Source: Arthrobacter gandavensis (GTDB lineage: Bacteria > Actinomycetota > Actinomycetes > Actinomycetales > Micrococcaceae). Taken from it: DNA of 64,000 nt. Shown here one piece after another: positions 7,449 to 18,752 of this stretch. The position numbers and the translations under genes are program-made. The stretch lies in NCBI RefSeq assembly GCF_009192735.1, contig NZ_VTFU01000002.1, positions 186,001-250,000 of the forward strand, read 5' to 3'. The stretch's first letter is position 1. Each line of letters begins with the position of its first letter. The notes under the pieces are model-generated. The model was given only the letters and a program-made list of their open reading frames with translations, was not told the origin of the DNA and searched no databases.

Positions 7449-9686
7449 ATGGCGTCGCGAGTTCCAGGCACGGCAGTACAAGAGGGCAGGAAGTCCCTGA
7501 AGGATTGGCACATTGCTGTGCTGGTGCCACTGATCACTGTGGCATTGTGCTTCATTCCCCGGTTGTTCAGCCCCATCTTCTTTTACTGGGATGACACCAT
7601 GCAGTCATTCCTGCCCGTCTGGCGCAGCCTTGGCGAGGAGCTTCTCAACGGAAACTTCGAACTCATGGACCCGGCGGGCTGGGTCGGCGGGAACTACATC
7701 GCCGAAGTCGGCTACGGGATCTGGAATCCGCTGAACCTGCTGAACTTCATGGCCGTGGCCAACATCAGTAACCTTGCGCTGGCTTCGTTCATTGTCGTGG
7801 CCGAGTTCATGGCGATCCTTGCCCTCGGCACCTTCCTTCTGGCCCGGAGCTACGGGGCCAACAAGTGGCTCGCAGCAGCCGCAGGCATTGCCATTCCGTT
7901 CAGCGGGTTCACGCTCTTCTATGAGGCCGCACGCTGGCCGGGCGGCCTCATGGCGTTTGCCTGGGTCACCCTGTTCTGGTGGTCACTGCGCCGGGCCATG
8001 CACGGAAACCGCAATCCCCTATTGCCCTTCATCCTGGGCTTCCTGACCATGACCGCAGGGAATCCCTACGGCGCCGTCGGAATCATCGTGGTCTGCGGGG
8101 CAGTCGGGGTTGAACTCCTGCTCACCCGGAAGGGCAAGCGGCTGGTCCCCCTGTTCTTCCTGGGCCTGGCGGTTGGGCTTACGGCCGTGCTGGTGTTCTT
8201 CCCGCTCCCCCTCTCCGCCGAGGTCACGGCACGAACCAGCAACATCATTGCCAATGACATGTTCCTGGTCCCGGGAATCGGGGACCTGACAGCCATGAGC
8301 ATGCCGAACTACCGGCCGCCCACAAACAACTTCTACGGAGATATTGAATCCGTCCCTGCCACCTTCCTCGCCTGGTTTATCCTGCCGCTGCTGCCGTGGC
8401 TGAACTTCCGCTCCATTGCTGCCCGAAGCCGCCAGATCTCCAGCCTGTACATCATCACCGGCGTGTACTTCCTGCTGGCCTTTGCGCCTTCGCATATCCT
8501 GCTCTTCCGCTGGCCGATGCGCCTCATCGAGTACTTCTACCTCGGCCTGCTGGTGATCTTCGTCGTCGTTCTGTCCGCCGGACTCAGCGCCACGAAGTTC
8601 AAGGCACGGCTGGTGTTCGCCCTGTCCATCGTGGCTTTCGGCGTATACCGCGCCTGGGCCATTTACCCGGACGGGCTGCACAGCCAGCTCCTCATTGGGC
8701 TCTACATTGCCGCGCTGCTGGGGCTCGCCCTGTTCCTCTGGCGCCGCGCGGGATTCCCGGGACTGGCAGCGGTCATGGTCTTCGGGACGGCCACCATCCT
8801 CGTGTTCCAAAGCTACGCCTTTATTCCGGCAAATCCGGTGGCTGCCCTGGGATCACCCGTGGACGTTGAAGTGCTGGAAGAATCAACGGAAAGCTACGAA
8901 GGAAACACCCTGCAGCTCATGAGCGTCAACGGGATGGAAGCACCGGCCTTCGTGAACGGGTCCCTGCTGTACGGAAACCAAATCCTGAACGCGGGGGTTG
9001 ATAACAGCCTTAACCGCTACAGCGGCATCTCCTACATCACCTACGTCAATGCGCTGTGCATGAACTACCGCGGCGAGACCTGCCCCGCTGCCTATGACGC
9101 ACTGTGGAATGACGCCTCCGACAGCATCCCGGTTCCCCTGGCTGATGTCCTTCGTCTGGAGACCGTGGTGGTCCAAAAGACCCTGCTCGATGTCACTGCG
9201 GCACCAATTCCGGACGGCTGGGAAATTGTCGAGTCGGACGAGTACCGCGACATCCTCCGGCGCCAGGAACCCCTGGAGTTCCCGGGGACCGTGTCGTGGG
9301 CGTCGCCGGGGCTGGAGATCCTGTCCGATGAACAGGACGGCGATGCGGAAACCGTCAGGGTTTCAGCTGCTGACAACGGCCTGCTCGTTTTCGCCCGTTT
9401 GGCCTGGCCCGGCTACTCGGTGACAATCGACGGCACTGTGCAGGAGGTCAACGAAGGGCCGGCCGGTGTTGTGACAGTGGATGTCCCGCAGGGCTCGTCC
9501 GAAGTGAAGCTGGAGTTCACTCCGCCGGGCCTCCACCTCGGCTTGGGCGCCATGGCCATCGGCTGGGGACTGGCGATACTGCTGAGCATCGTCCACGCCG
9601 TACAGTCCCGGCGCAGGCGCCGCGGACAGCGCCCGGGCCCGGCAACCGGCCGCAGGGCCGCCGACCTGGTACCGGCGAAGAGATAA
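7449..9686 (+). CDS. YfhO-like multi-pass membrane protein (putative GT-C glycosyltransferase)
   Basis: The protein is 745 aa. After a basic N-terminus it has a first helix, then the loop 'YWDDTMQSFLPVWRSLGEELLNGNF', whose acidic pair matches the first-loop catalytic position of GT-C enzymes. About 12 helices follow, to residue 480, then an extracytoplasmic beta-rich domain with 'LAWPGYSVTIDGTVQEV', typical of the YfhO C-terminus, and a last helix near 695-715 with a basic tail. YfhO family members are linked to glycosylation of lipoteichoic acid or surface polymers. ATG has AGGAAA upstream. It is the last plus-strand gene before a strong bidirectional terminator. Confidence 0.75.
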   Translation: MASRVPGTAVQEGRKSLKDWHIAVLVPLITVALCFIPRLFSPIFFYWDDTMQSFLPVWRSLGEELLNGNFELMDPAGWVGGNYIAEVGYGIWNPLNLLNFMAVANISNLALASFIVVAEFMAILALGTFLLARSYGANKWLAAAAGIAIPFSGFTLFYEAARWPGGLMAFAWVTLFWWSLRRAMHGNRNPLLPFILGFLTMTAGNPYGAVGIIVVCGAVGVELLLTRKGKRLVPLFFLGLAVGLTAVLVFFPLPLSAEVTARTSNIIANDMFLVPGIGDLTAMSMPNYRPPTNNFYGDIESVPATFLAWFILPLLPWLNFRSIAARSRQISSLYIITGVYFLLAFAPSHILLFRWPMRLIEYFYLGLLVIFVVVLSAGLSATKFKARLVFALSIVAFGVYRAWAIYPDGLHSQLLIGLYIAALLGLALFLWRRAGFPGLAAVMVFGTATILVFQSYAFIPANPVAALGSPVDVEVLEESTESYEGNTLQLMSVNGMEAPAFVNGSLLYGNQILNAGVDNSLNRYSGISYITYVNALCMNYRGETCPAAYDALWNDASDSIPVPLADVLRLETVVVQKTLLDVTAAPIPDGWEIVESDEYRDILRRQEPLEFPGTVSWASPGLEILSDEQDGDAETVRVSAADNGLLVFARLAWPGYSVTIDGTVQEVNEGPAGVVTVDVPQGSSEVKLEFTPPGLHLGLGAMAIGWGLAILLSIVHAVQSRRRRRGQRPGPATGRRAADLVPAKR

Positions 9687-9693
9687 CCGCGCC

Positions 9694-9738
9694 GCGGCGG
9701 CCGGATGACAGCGCTCAGAGCTGTTGTCCGGCCGCCGC
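9694..9738. terminator. Bidirectional intrinsic terminator
   Basis: A perfect 12-bp GC-rich stem (9694-9705 with 9727-9738) encloses an inner 5-bp stem (ACAGC/GCTGT). It lies between the convergent YfhO-like gene (stop 9686) and the mannosyltransferase gene (stop 9769). On the plus strand it is followed by a short T run. Confidence 0.85.
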
Positions 9739-9768
9739 GCTTTAAGCGGGCCGTGCCTCCGGCCGCAG

Positions 9769-10938
9769 CTAGCCGGCCCACAGGCCGTTCAGGAAGAGGC
9801 CGGCCCACCACAGCATGAGCCATAGGGAAAAGAGCAGGTACACAACCAATGCCGTCCGGCTTCTGCGCAGGATGTACGCAATCCCTATCCACAGCGGCCA
9901 CCAGAGGAGCGCCGAGCGTGGAACGGAATAGAAGTAGGTGGAGAACGTCAGGAGCAGGACGTTGATGCCCACAAACACACTCTCACCGTAGAGGCGCCGG
10001 TACACCAGCACGGCGGTGACGATGAACCCGGCGGCCACTGCGATGGTTTCCGCGTATCCCATCACCGAAGCTCCCCCGGTGGGCGGATACGTCGTGATGG
10101 TCCGCTGCAGCGCAGGCCACGGCCATTCGAAGTGCCTGTTCCAGAATACGTATTTCTGGGCGGTGGAGTAGGCCAGCGGATCACCGGTGATGCGCCACAG
10201 GTATCCCATCCAGCCGGCCAGTACGGCTGTCGGCAGTGCCAGGAACATCCACGAGTTCCGGGACGGTGTGGGAACGTTCCCGGCGCCGGCCCGGTACCTG
10301 CTGGTGATCCACAGGACGATGAGGGCAGCGAGCAGGAAGGCGCCGGATATCCGGACCGTGCAGGAAAACGCACAGAGGATGGCGGCCGTGAGCCACCTCC
10401 CCCTCATGGCGAAGTACCAAGCTCCCAGACCGAAGGCCAGGAACAGGGACTCTGTGTAGGGAGCGTAGAGAAAGATGGCCGGCGGTGCCAGCACGAACAC
10501 CGCAGCGGCTTTCAGGCCCAGCCCCGGCAGATATTCATCGGCGATCCGCCGCATCCAGACTGACGCCACCGCCCCCGAGACCGCGGACACCAACAGGCCA
10601 GTGACAATCGATGACAGCCCGAGCGCCATTCCAAGGCGCAGCAGCATCGGAAACGCGGGAAAGAACGCGTAGAGCGGCGCCGCGGTGGATGCCGTCCCGG
10701 GCTCGGGCAGATAGCCCAGCCTGGCGATGTCATCAAAGTGGATGTAATCGAACCGCGCAAAGCGTGCGGCGACGTCGCTCAGCGACGGCAGGGCGGGGGC
10801 GGTCAGCTGGTAGCTTTCGTAAATGGCCCTGGCGGCAATAACGGAGGCTCCGAAGGCCCACAGGCCCACCGCCGCGGTATCGCGTTTCCGGGCTGCCGTC
10901 CGGTCGACGCCGTCCTGCTTGGCACCGCGGTGACGCAT
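9769..10938 (-). CDS. Gpi18-like membrane mannosyltransferase (PIG-V related)
   Basis: The protein is 389 aa with about nine to ten membrane helices. The first periplasmic loop reads 'FDYIHFDDIARLGYLPEPG' followed by 'PLYAFFPAFPMLLRLGMALG', the hallmark of the Gpi18/PIG-V branch of GT-C mannosyltransferases, which use polyprenyl-phosphate-mannose outside the membrane. The ATG at 10938 is preferred because GGAGG sits five bases upstream. An in-frame GTG at 10950 falls inside that ribosome-binding site. It lies 32 nt beyond the terminator of the wlb-like operon, so it either depends on read-through or has a very compact promoter. Acceptor unknown. Confidence 0.78.
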   Translation of the reverse strand: MRHRGAKQDGVDRTAARKRDTAAVGLWAFGASVIAARAIYESYQLTAPALPSLSDVAARFARFDYIHFDDIARLGYLPEPGTASTAAPLYAFFPAFPMLLRLGMALGLSSIVTGLLVSAVSGAVASVWMRRIADEYLPGLGLKAAAVFVLAPPAIFLYAPYTESLFLAFGLGAWYFAMRGRWLTAAILCAFSCTVRISGAFLLAALIVLWITSRYRAGAGNVPTPSRNSWMFLALPTAVLAGWMGYLWRITGDPLAYSTAQKYVFWNRHFEWPWPALQRTITTYPPTGGASVMGYAETIAVAAGFIVTAVLVYRRLYGESVFVGINVLLLTFSTYFYSVPRSALLWWPLWIGIAYILRRSRTALVVYLLFSLWLMLWWAGLFLNGLWAG

Positions 10939-10969
10939 ACGATCCTCCACCGAAGCCGGTCCAACTAAA

Positions 10970-11006
10970 AGGGGTCACGTCGCACATTACATGCGGCGTG
11001 ACCCCT
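10970..11006 (-). terminator. Intrinsic terminator of the glf-wlb operon
   Basis: A 15-bp stem with one wobble/mismatch (10970-10984 with 10992-11006) and a 7-nt loop is followed on the minus strand by TTTTAG. It is placed 44 bases after the WbpB-like oxidoreductase stop and just before the mannosyltransferase start. Confidence 0.82.
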
Positions 11007-11049
11007 GCTCTAAGAGCGCCGCGTTGATCCTCACGCGGAAAGACGGAAT

Positions 11050-12036
11050 CTACAGTTTGACGACGTTTCCGGTGGAAGCGGATTCCAGTACGGCTTCGGC
11101 CACGCGCAGTGTGGCCAGGCCTTCCCAAAGGGTGACGACGCGCTTGGACTTCCCCAGGATGGCGTCACGGAATGCTTCGTGCTCCATTTTCAGGGGTTCG
11201 CGCTTTGCCAGGGCGAACCGGGTGCTGGAACCTTCGGCGACGCCGCGGAAGGCTGCCATGGATTCCCACTCGGTTTGGAATGTGCCGTTTTCGATGAACG
11301 TCAGGTCGGCGGAGATGGTGTCAGCGACAAACGCTCCCCTCTCCCCCAGCACAACCGTTGTCCGTTCCTTGAACGGAGAAAGCCAGTTGACCATGTGGTT
11401 GGTGATGATGCCGCCGGTCAGGTGGCCAACGGCCGACACCATGTCCTCATGCTCACGGCCGCTGCGGGACGTGGTGCGCGCGAAGACGTCTTCATAGGCG
11501 GACTGTGCCAGCCACGCCGTCAGGTCGATGTCGTGCGTGGCCAGGTCCTTGACGACGCCGACGTCGGCAATGCGCGCCGGGAAGGGACCCTGCCGGCGGG
11601 TGGAAATCTGGTAGACATCGCCCAGTTCCCCCGCTTCCAGCCGCTCCCGAAGGTTCTGCAGGGCGGGGTTGAACCGCTCGATATGTCCCACGGCACCGAC
11701 GAGCCCCGCGTCCTCAAACGCCTGGGCGATCCGCGTGCCCGATGCCGAGTCGTTGGCGATCGGCTTCTCCACCAGGGCATGGACCCCGGCTGCGGCAAGC
11801 TTCAGCGCAATTTCTTCGTGGAGCACTGTGGGGACCGCAACCACGGCCATATCCAGGCCCTGTTCAATCAACTCGTCCACGTTTGAGCAGACGGGCAGGC
11901 TGTCGGCGACACCGTGGGGATCCCCGAAGGAGTCAGCGACGCCCACCAGGTCCACGCCCTCGAGTTCACGCAAAACGCGTGCGTGGTGGCGTCCCATCAT
12001 TCCGAGGCCAATCAGGCCGGCACGGAGGTTAGCCAT
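11050..12036 (-). CDS. Gfo/Idh/MocA family sugar-nucleotide 3-dehydrogenase (WbpB/WlbA-like)
   Basis: The protein is 328 aa with an NAD-binding Rossmann N-terminus ('GLIGLGMMGRHHARVL') and the family 'EKP' motif ('ALVEKPIAND') near 90, followed by 'HIERFNPAL' and a catalytic-region 'DLATHDIDL'. In WlbA/WbpB this enzyme oxidises C3 of UDP-N-acetylglucosaminuronate so that an aminotransferase can install a 3-amino group. The start overlaps the stop of the aminotransferase gene by one base (TAATG). Together with the aminotransferase and acetyltransferase genes it forms the B-E-D module for UDP-2,3-diacetamido-uronic acid. Exact substrate is inferred from the trio. Confidence 0.85.
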   Translation of the reverse strand: MANLRAGLIGLGMMGRHHARVLRELEGVDLVGVADSFGDPHGVADSLPVCSNVDELIEQGLDMAVVAVPTVLHEEIALKLAAAGVHALVEKPIANDSASGTRIAQAFEDAGLVGAVGHIERFNPALQNLRERLEAGELGDVYQISTRRQGPFPARIADVGVVKDLATHDIDLTAWLAQSAYEDVFARTTSRSGREHEDMVSAVGHLTGGIITNHMVNWLSPFKERTTVVLGERGAFVADTISADLTFIENGTFQTEWESMAAFRGVAEGSSTRFALAKREPLKMEHEAFRDAILGKSKRVVTLWEGLATLRVAEAVLESASTGNVVKL

Positions 12037-13127
12037 TACGCGCCTGCCCTTGCTACCTTGTTGACCGCTTCGACGATGCGTTCCAGGTCATTCTGCGACA
12101 GGGACGGGTGCACCGGCAGCGACAGCACCTCCTTGGAGGCGGCGGCTGTCTGCGGCAGGTCCTTGTCGACCTGGTACGGCGCCAGTTCGTGGTTGGGAAC
12201 CGGGTAGTACACGCCGGACCCCACGTTGAACTCTTCGCGGAGCGCGCGGGCAAATCCGTCGCGGTCCTCCGTGATCCGGATCGTGTACTGGTGGTACACG
12301 TGTTCGTAGCCGTCGGCCACCTTCGGAGTGGCCACACCTTCCAGGTTGGCGTCGAGGTAGGCGGCGTTGTCCTGCCGCTGCTTCGTCCACCCCATAACCT
12401 TGGTCAGCTGTACCCGGCCGATGGCGGCGTGGATGTTGGTCATCCGGCAGTTGAAGCCCACCAGCTCGTTCTCGTACTGGCGTTCCATGCCTTGGTTGCG
12501 CAGCAGCCGCAGCCGGCGCTCGACCTCGGGGTCGCTGGTGCTGACCATGCCGCCTTCGCCGGAGGTCATGTTCTTCGTCGGGTAAAGGCTGAAGGTTCCG
12601 AAGGTTCCGAACGTTCCCACGCGGCGGCCGTTGACTGCCGCGCCGTGAGCCTGTGCGGCGTCTTCGAACAGCATGAGCCCGTGGTCTTCGGCAATCTTGG
12701 AAATGGCCGGAACATTGAACGGGTGGCCGTACAGGTGGACAGGCATGATGCCCTTGGTCCGGTCCGTAATGCTCGCTTCAACCGACGCGGGGTCGAGGCC
12801 AAAGTGGTCCGGCTCGATGTCGGCGAAAACGGGTGTGGCACCGGTCAGGGCTACTGAATTCGCGGTGGCGGCGAAGGTGAAGGACGGGACGATAACCTCG
12901 TCACCCGGTCCGATTCCCGATGCCAGCAGTCCCAGGTGCAGCCCGGACGTGCCGGAGTTCACTGCTACGGCGCCTCTGCCGTCGAGCAGGACTTCGGCAA
13001 ACTCTTTTTCGAAAGCAGCGACTTCGGTCCCCTGCGCCAGCTGCCCTGATGCGAGCACTGCGTCAACGGCTTGGCGTTCCTCCAAACCAATGATCGGCTT
13101 TGCAGGAGGAATGAAATCCTGGTTCAT
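12036..13127 (-). CDS. DegT/DnrJ/EryC1/StrS aminotransferase (WbpE-like)
   Basis: This is a PLP-dependent sugar aminotransferase of 363 aa that would convert the 3-oxo sugar nucleotide made by the WbpB-like enzyme to the 3-amino sugar using glutamate. The PLP lysine is in 'SLYPTKNMTSGEGG' near residue 185. 'NSGTSGLHLGLLASGIGPGDEVIVPSFTFAATANSV' and 'FEDAAQAHG' are the cofactor and substrate regions. Just before the lysine the protein reads GTFGTFGTF, a triplication encoded by near-identical 9-bp units at about 12591-12617, where relatives usually have a single GTFGD-type turn. The gene overlaps the acetyltransferase stop by 4 bp. Confidence 0.9.
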   Translation of the reverse strand: MNQDFIPPAKPIIGLEERQAVDAVLASGQLAQGTEVAAFEKEFAEVLLDGRGAVAVNSGTSGLHLGLLASGIGPGDEVIVPSFTFAATANSVALTGATPVFADIEPDHFGLDPASVEASITDRTKGIMPVHLYGHPFNVPAISKIAEDHGLMLFEDAAQAHGAAVNGRRVGTFGTFGTFSLYPTKNMTSGEGGMVSTSDPEVERRLRLLRNQGMERQYENELVGFNCRMTNIHAAIGRVQLTKVMGWTKQRQDNAAYLDANLEGVATPKVADGYEHVYHQYTIRITEDRDGFARALREEFNVGSGVYYPVPNHELAPYQVDKDLPQTAAASKEVLSLPVHPSLSQNDLERIVEAVNKVARAGA

Positions 13128-13717
13128 GATTTTGCCTCTCGGAGAGTTTCGTTCTCTTGAATAAATTTTTGGCCGGTTTCAGGACATGTCCACTGTCCCC
13201 CATCCTCCACCAACGGGACTCCGGCCTTGCCAACCCAGCCCAAGCGACGCGCCGGAACACCGGCCACGAGGGCAAAGTCGGGGACATCCTTGACCACCAC
13301 GGCGCCCGCGGCGACAGTTGCCCAGCGTCCAATGGTCAGCGGGGCCACGCACACGGCACGGGCGCCGATGGAGGCGCCGTCCTTGATGGTGACTCCCACG
13401 GCTTCCCAGTTGTCCGCGCTCTTGAGCGAGCCGTCCGGATTCACTGCGCGGGGATAGGTGTCGTTAGTCAGGATCACGCCTGGGCCGATGAACACGCCGT
13501 TACCGAGTTTCGCCGGTTCGTATACCAAGGCGTAGTTCTGGACCTTGCAGTTTTCGCCCATCTCGACGCCGGTGCCGATGTAGGCTCCCCGGCCGATAAT
13601 GCCGCCGGATCCGATAACGGCGTCCTCACGCACCTGGGCAAGGTGCCACACCTTGGTGCCTTCGCCCAAAACCGCACTGTCAGCGACATCCGCGCTGTCG
13701 GCTACGTTGTTTGCCAA
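13124..13717 (-). CDS. Left-handed beta-helix sugar N-acetyltransferase (WbpD/WlbB-like)
   Basis: The protein is 197 aa with hexapeptide repeats ('AVIGSGGIIGRGAYIGTGVEMGENC', later 'ASIGARAVCVAPLTIGRWATVAAGAVVVKDVPDFALVAGVPARRLG'). It would acetylate the 3-amino group to give the 2,3-diacetamido uronate nucleotide. 'GVILTNDTYPRAVNPDG' is the WlbB-type insertion near the active site. The start is TTG at 13717 after GGGGAATAGAG. It opens the wlb-like part of the operon after a 141-bp gap from the ABC ATPase stop. That gap could hold an internal promoter, though none is obvious. No UDP-GlcNAc 6-dehydrogenase or 2-epimerase lies in this window. Confidence 0.88.
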   Translation of the reverse strand: MANNVADSADVADSAVLGEGTKVWHLAQVREDAVIGSGGIIGRGAYIGTGVEMGENCKVQNYALVYEPAKLGNGVFIGPGVILTNDTYPRAVNPDGSLKSADNWEAVGVTIKDGASIGARAVCVAPLTIGRWATVAAGAVVVKDVPDFALVAGVPARRLGWVGKAGVPLVEDGGQWTCPETGQKFIQENETLREAKS

Positions 13718-13858
13718 CTCTATTCCCCGTCCTCACCCGTTGTCCGGGTGGCGCTAAATTCTCTAGTGGTTTGGCTTCGCGGTCCCCCGTTCCCGGGGCA
13801 CCGAACGAACCGCGAAGCGCACATTGCCAAGCTGGTGCCCTGTTTGGAACTGTCGGAG

Positions 13859-14584
13859 TTAGCCGCGCATTCGGCGCACGACCTCGTCCACGGGAGCGTC
13901 CATCACCACCCGGCCGTGCTCCAGCAGGATTCCGCGCTCACAGATCCGGGCGACCAGGTCAAGGTCATGGCTGACGACGACGAGCGTTTTGCCCTCGTCG
14001 CCGAGCTCCTTGATCTTGGCGATGCATTTCTTCTGGAACGGCTCATCCCCCACGGCAAGAATCTCGTCGATGAGGAACACCTCCGGATCTGTGTGCACCG
14101 CGACGGAAAACGCCAGGCGAAGGTACATGCCTGACGAGTAGAACTTCACCTCGGTGTCGATGAACTGACCGATTTCGGAGAACTCGACGATGGAGTCGAA
14201 CTTTTCGTGGATTTCCGCCTCGCTCATTCCGAGAATGGCGCCGTTCAGGAAGACGTTGTCCCGCCCGCTGAGGTCGGGATGAAATCCGGCCCCGACTTCA
14301 ATGAGTCCGGCCACGCGTCCCCGGGTCCCCACTGTGCCGCTGTCCGGAAGCATGACCCCGGAGATCTGCTTCAGCAGCGTTGACTTGCCCGAGCCGTTCA
14401 GCCCCAGCAGTGCCACGGATTCGCCCTGCTTTATGTCCAGGGAAACGTCCTTCAGCGCGAAGAACTTCTCGGACAGGTCTCCCTTGCGGCCTTTAACGAA
14501 CCAGACGAAGGCCTCTTTGATGGACCGCGTATGCCGGAGGACAAATTCCTTGGAGACGTTGTGGACTTCGATTGCTGTGGACAC
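13859..14584 (-). CDS. Polysaccharide ABC exporter ATPase (Wzt/TagH/RfbE type, short form)
   Basis: This is the ATP-binding subunit, 241 aa from the GTG at 14584, which follows AGGAG and sits two bases after the permease stop. Motifs are Walker A 'GLNGSGKST', signature 'YSSGMYLRLAFS', Walker B 'VFLIDEIL' and H-loop 'VVSHD'. The N-terminal 'VSKEFVLRHTRSIKEAFVWFVKGRK' is the extended segment seen in teichoic acid and O-antigen exporters. It lacks the C-terminal carbohydrate-binding domain of long Wzt proteins, so export is probably not controlled by a terminal sugar cap. It pairs with the permease at 14587-15456. Confidence 0.9.
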   Translation of the reverse strand: MSTAIEVHNVSKEFVLRHTRSIKEAFVWFVKGRKGDLSEKFFALKDVSLDIKQGESVALLGLNGSGKSTLLKQISGVMLPDSGTVGTRGRVAGLIEVGAGFHPDLSGRDNVFLNGAILGMSEAEIHEKFDSIVEFSEIGQFIDTEVKFYSSGMYLRLAFSVAVHTDPEVFLIDEILAVGDEPFQKKCIAKIKELGDEGKTLVVVSHDLDLVARICERGILLEHGRVVMDAPVDEVVRRMRG

Positions 14585-14586
14585 GT

Positions 14587-15456
14587 TTAGAGCTCCTGAG
14601 CGAAACGGCCTTCGAGCCGCCGGAAGGTAAATTGTCCCAACAGAAGGACAAGTACGGACGTGACAAGAGCCACCGGGGCCCACAGCAGGATCAGCGACGG
14701 CGGCGTCTGGGCGATGACCGCTGCTTCGTCATACCCCGTGGTTGGAAGCCAAAAGGCGTGGTGGAAGAGTTCCACCGCAGTGGTCAGCGGATTCATCTGG
14801 TAGATGGTCAGCGCCGTCGTGCCCAGCGAATCACGGACCATCTGCCAGTGGTACAGCACCGGCGACGCCCAGGTTGCGATCATCAGCAGCATGTCCACAA
14901 AGTTCTCGGAGTCCCGGAAGTAGACATTCACGGCGCCGAAGAACAGGCCCAGGCCGGTGGCCAGCAGGGTCACGATCACGAAGCCGAGCACTGCGGCGCC
15001 GAGCTCCGAAAGACCCGGCCGCCAGCCGGTGAAGAGAGCAGCCGCCAGCAGGATCAGCAGCTGGGGCAGGAAATGCACTGCGGAGACCCAGACCGATGCC
15101 ACCGGGAACAATTCCCGGGGCAGGTAGATCTTCTTGATCAGTCCCCCGTTGCCCACGATGGAACGCGACGCGTTACCCAGCGCCTCACTGAAGTAGTTGA
15201 TCAGGATGATGCCGGAGAACAGGTAGATCGGGAAGTTCGGAGTGCTCTTGTTGAGTCCAAGGAAGACGCCAAGGGCAAACCAGAAAACCAGGAACTGCAC
15301 CCCCGGCTTGACGTAGGACCACAACAGTCCCAGCACCGAGCCGCGGTAACGGACCTTGAGTTCCTTGGCCACGAGCAGCTTCAGCAGGTAGCGCGACCGC
15401 AGCACGTCGCGCAGGCCACCCCCGGAGCCGGGGGTGGCGAGTTCACCGGTAGACAA
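14587..15456 (-). CDS. Polysaccharide ABC exporter permease (Wzm/TagG/RfbD type)
   Basis: The protein is 289 aa, of the ABC-2 family, with six hydrophobic segments. 'RYLLKLLVAKELKVRYRGSVLGLLWSYVKPGVQFLVFWFALG' at the N-terminus is the diagnostic amphipathic helix and first helix of TagG/Wzm proteins. It would move a lipid-linked polysaccharide across the membrane. The start is TTG at 15456, two bases after the GlfT2-like stop. The linkage glf-glfT2-permease-ATPase parallels the mycobacterial galactan genes, which are split between two loci there. Confidence 0.9.
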   Translation of the reverse strand: MSTGELATPGSGGGLRDVLRSRYLLKLLVAKELKVRYRGSVLGLLWSYVKPGVQFLVFWFALGVFLGLNKSTPNFPIYLFSGIILINYFSEALGNASRSIVGNGGLIKKIYLPRELFPVASVWVSAVHFLPQLLILLAAALFTGWRPGLSELGAAVLGFVIVTLLATGLGLFFGAVNVYFRDSENFVDMLLMIATWASPVLYHWQMVRDSLGTTALTIYQMNPLTTAVELFHHAFWLPTTGYDEAAVIAQTPPSLILLWAPVALVTSVLVLLLGQFTFRRLEGRFAQEL

Positions 15457-15458
15457 GC

Positions 15459-18667
<3,209 letters not shown>

Positions 18668-18752
18668 TTAGATACGGTATGGCCGAACCGGGCGCATACC
18701 CGGTTGCAAGGTTAGCCGAGTTTTTCGGATCGGAACATTTGGACGGGCGCGG

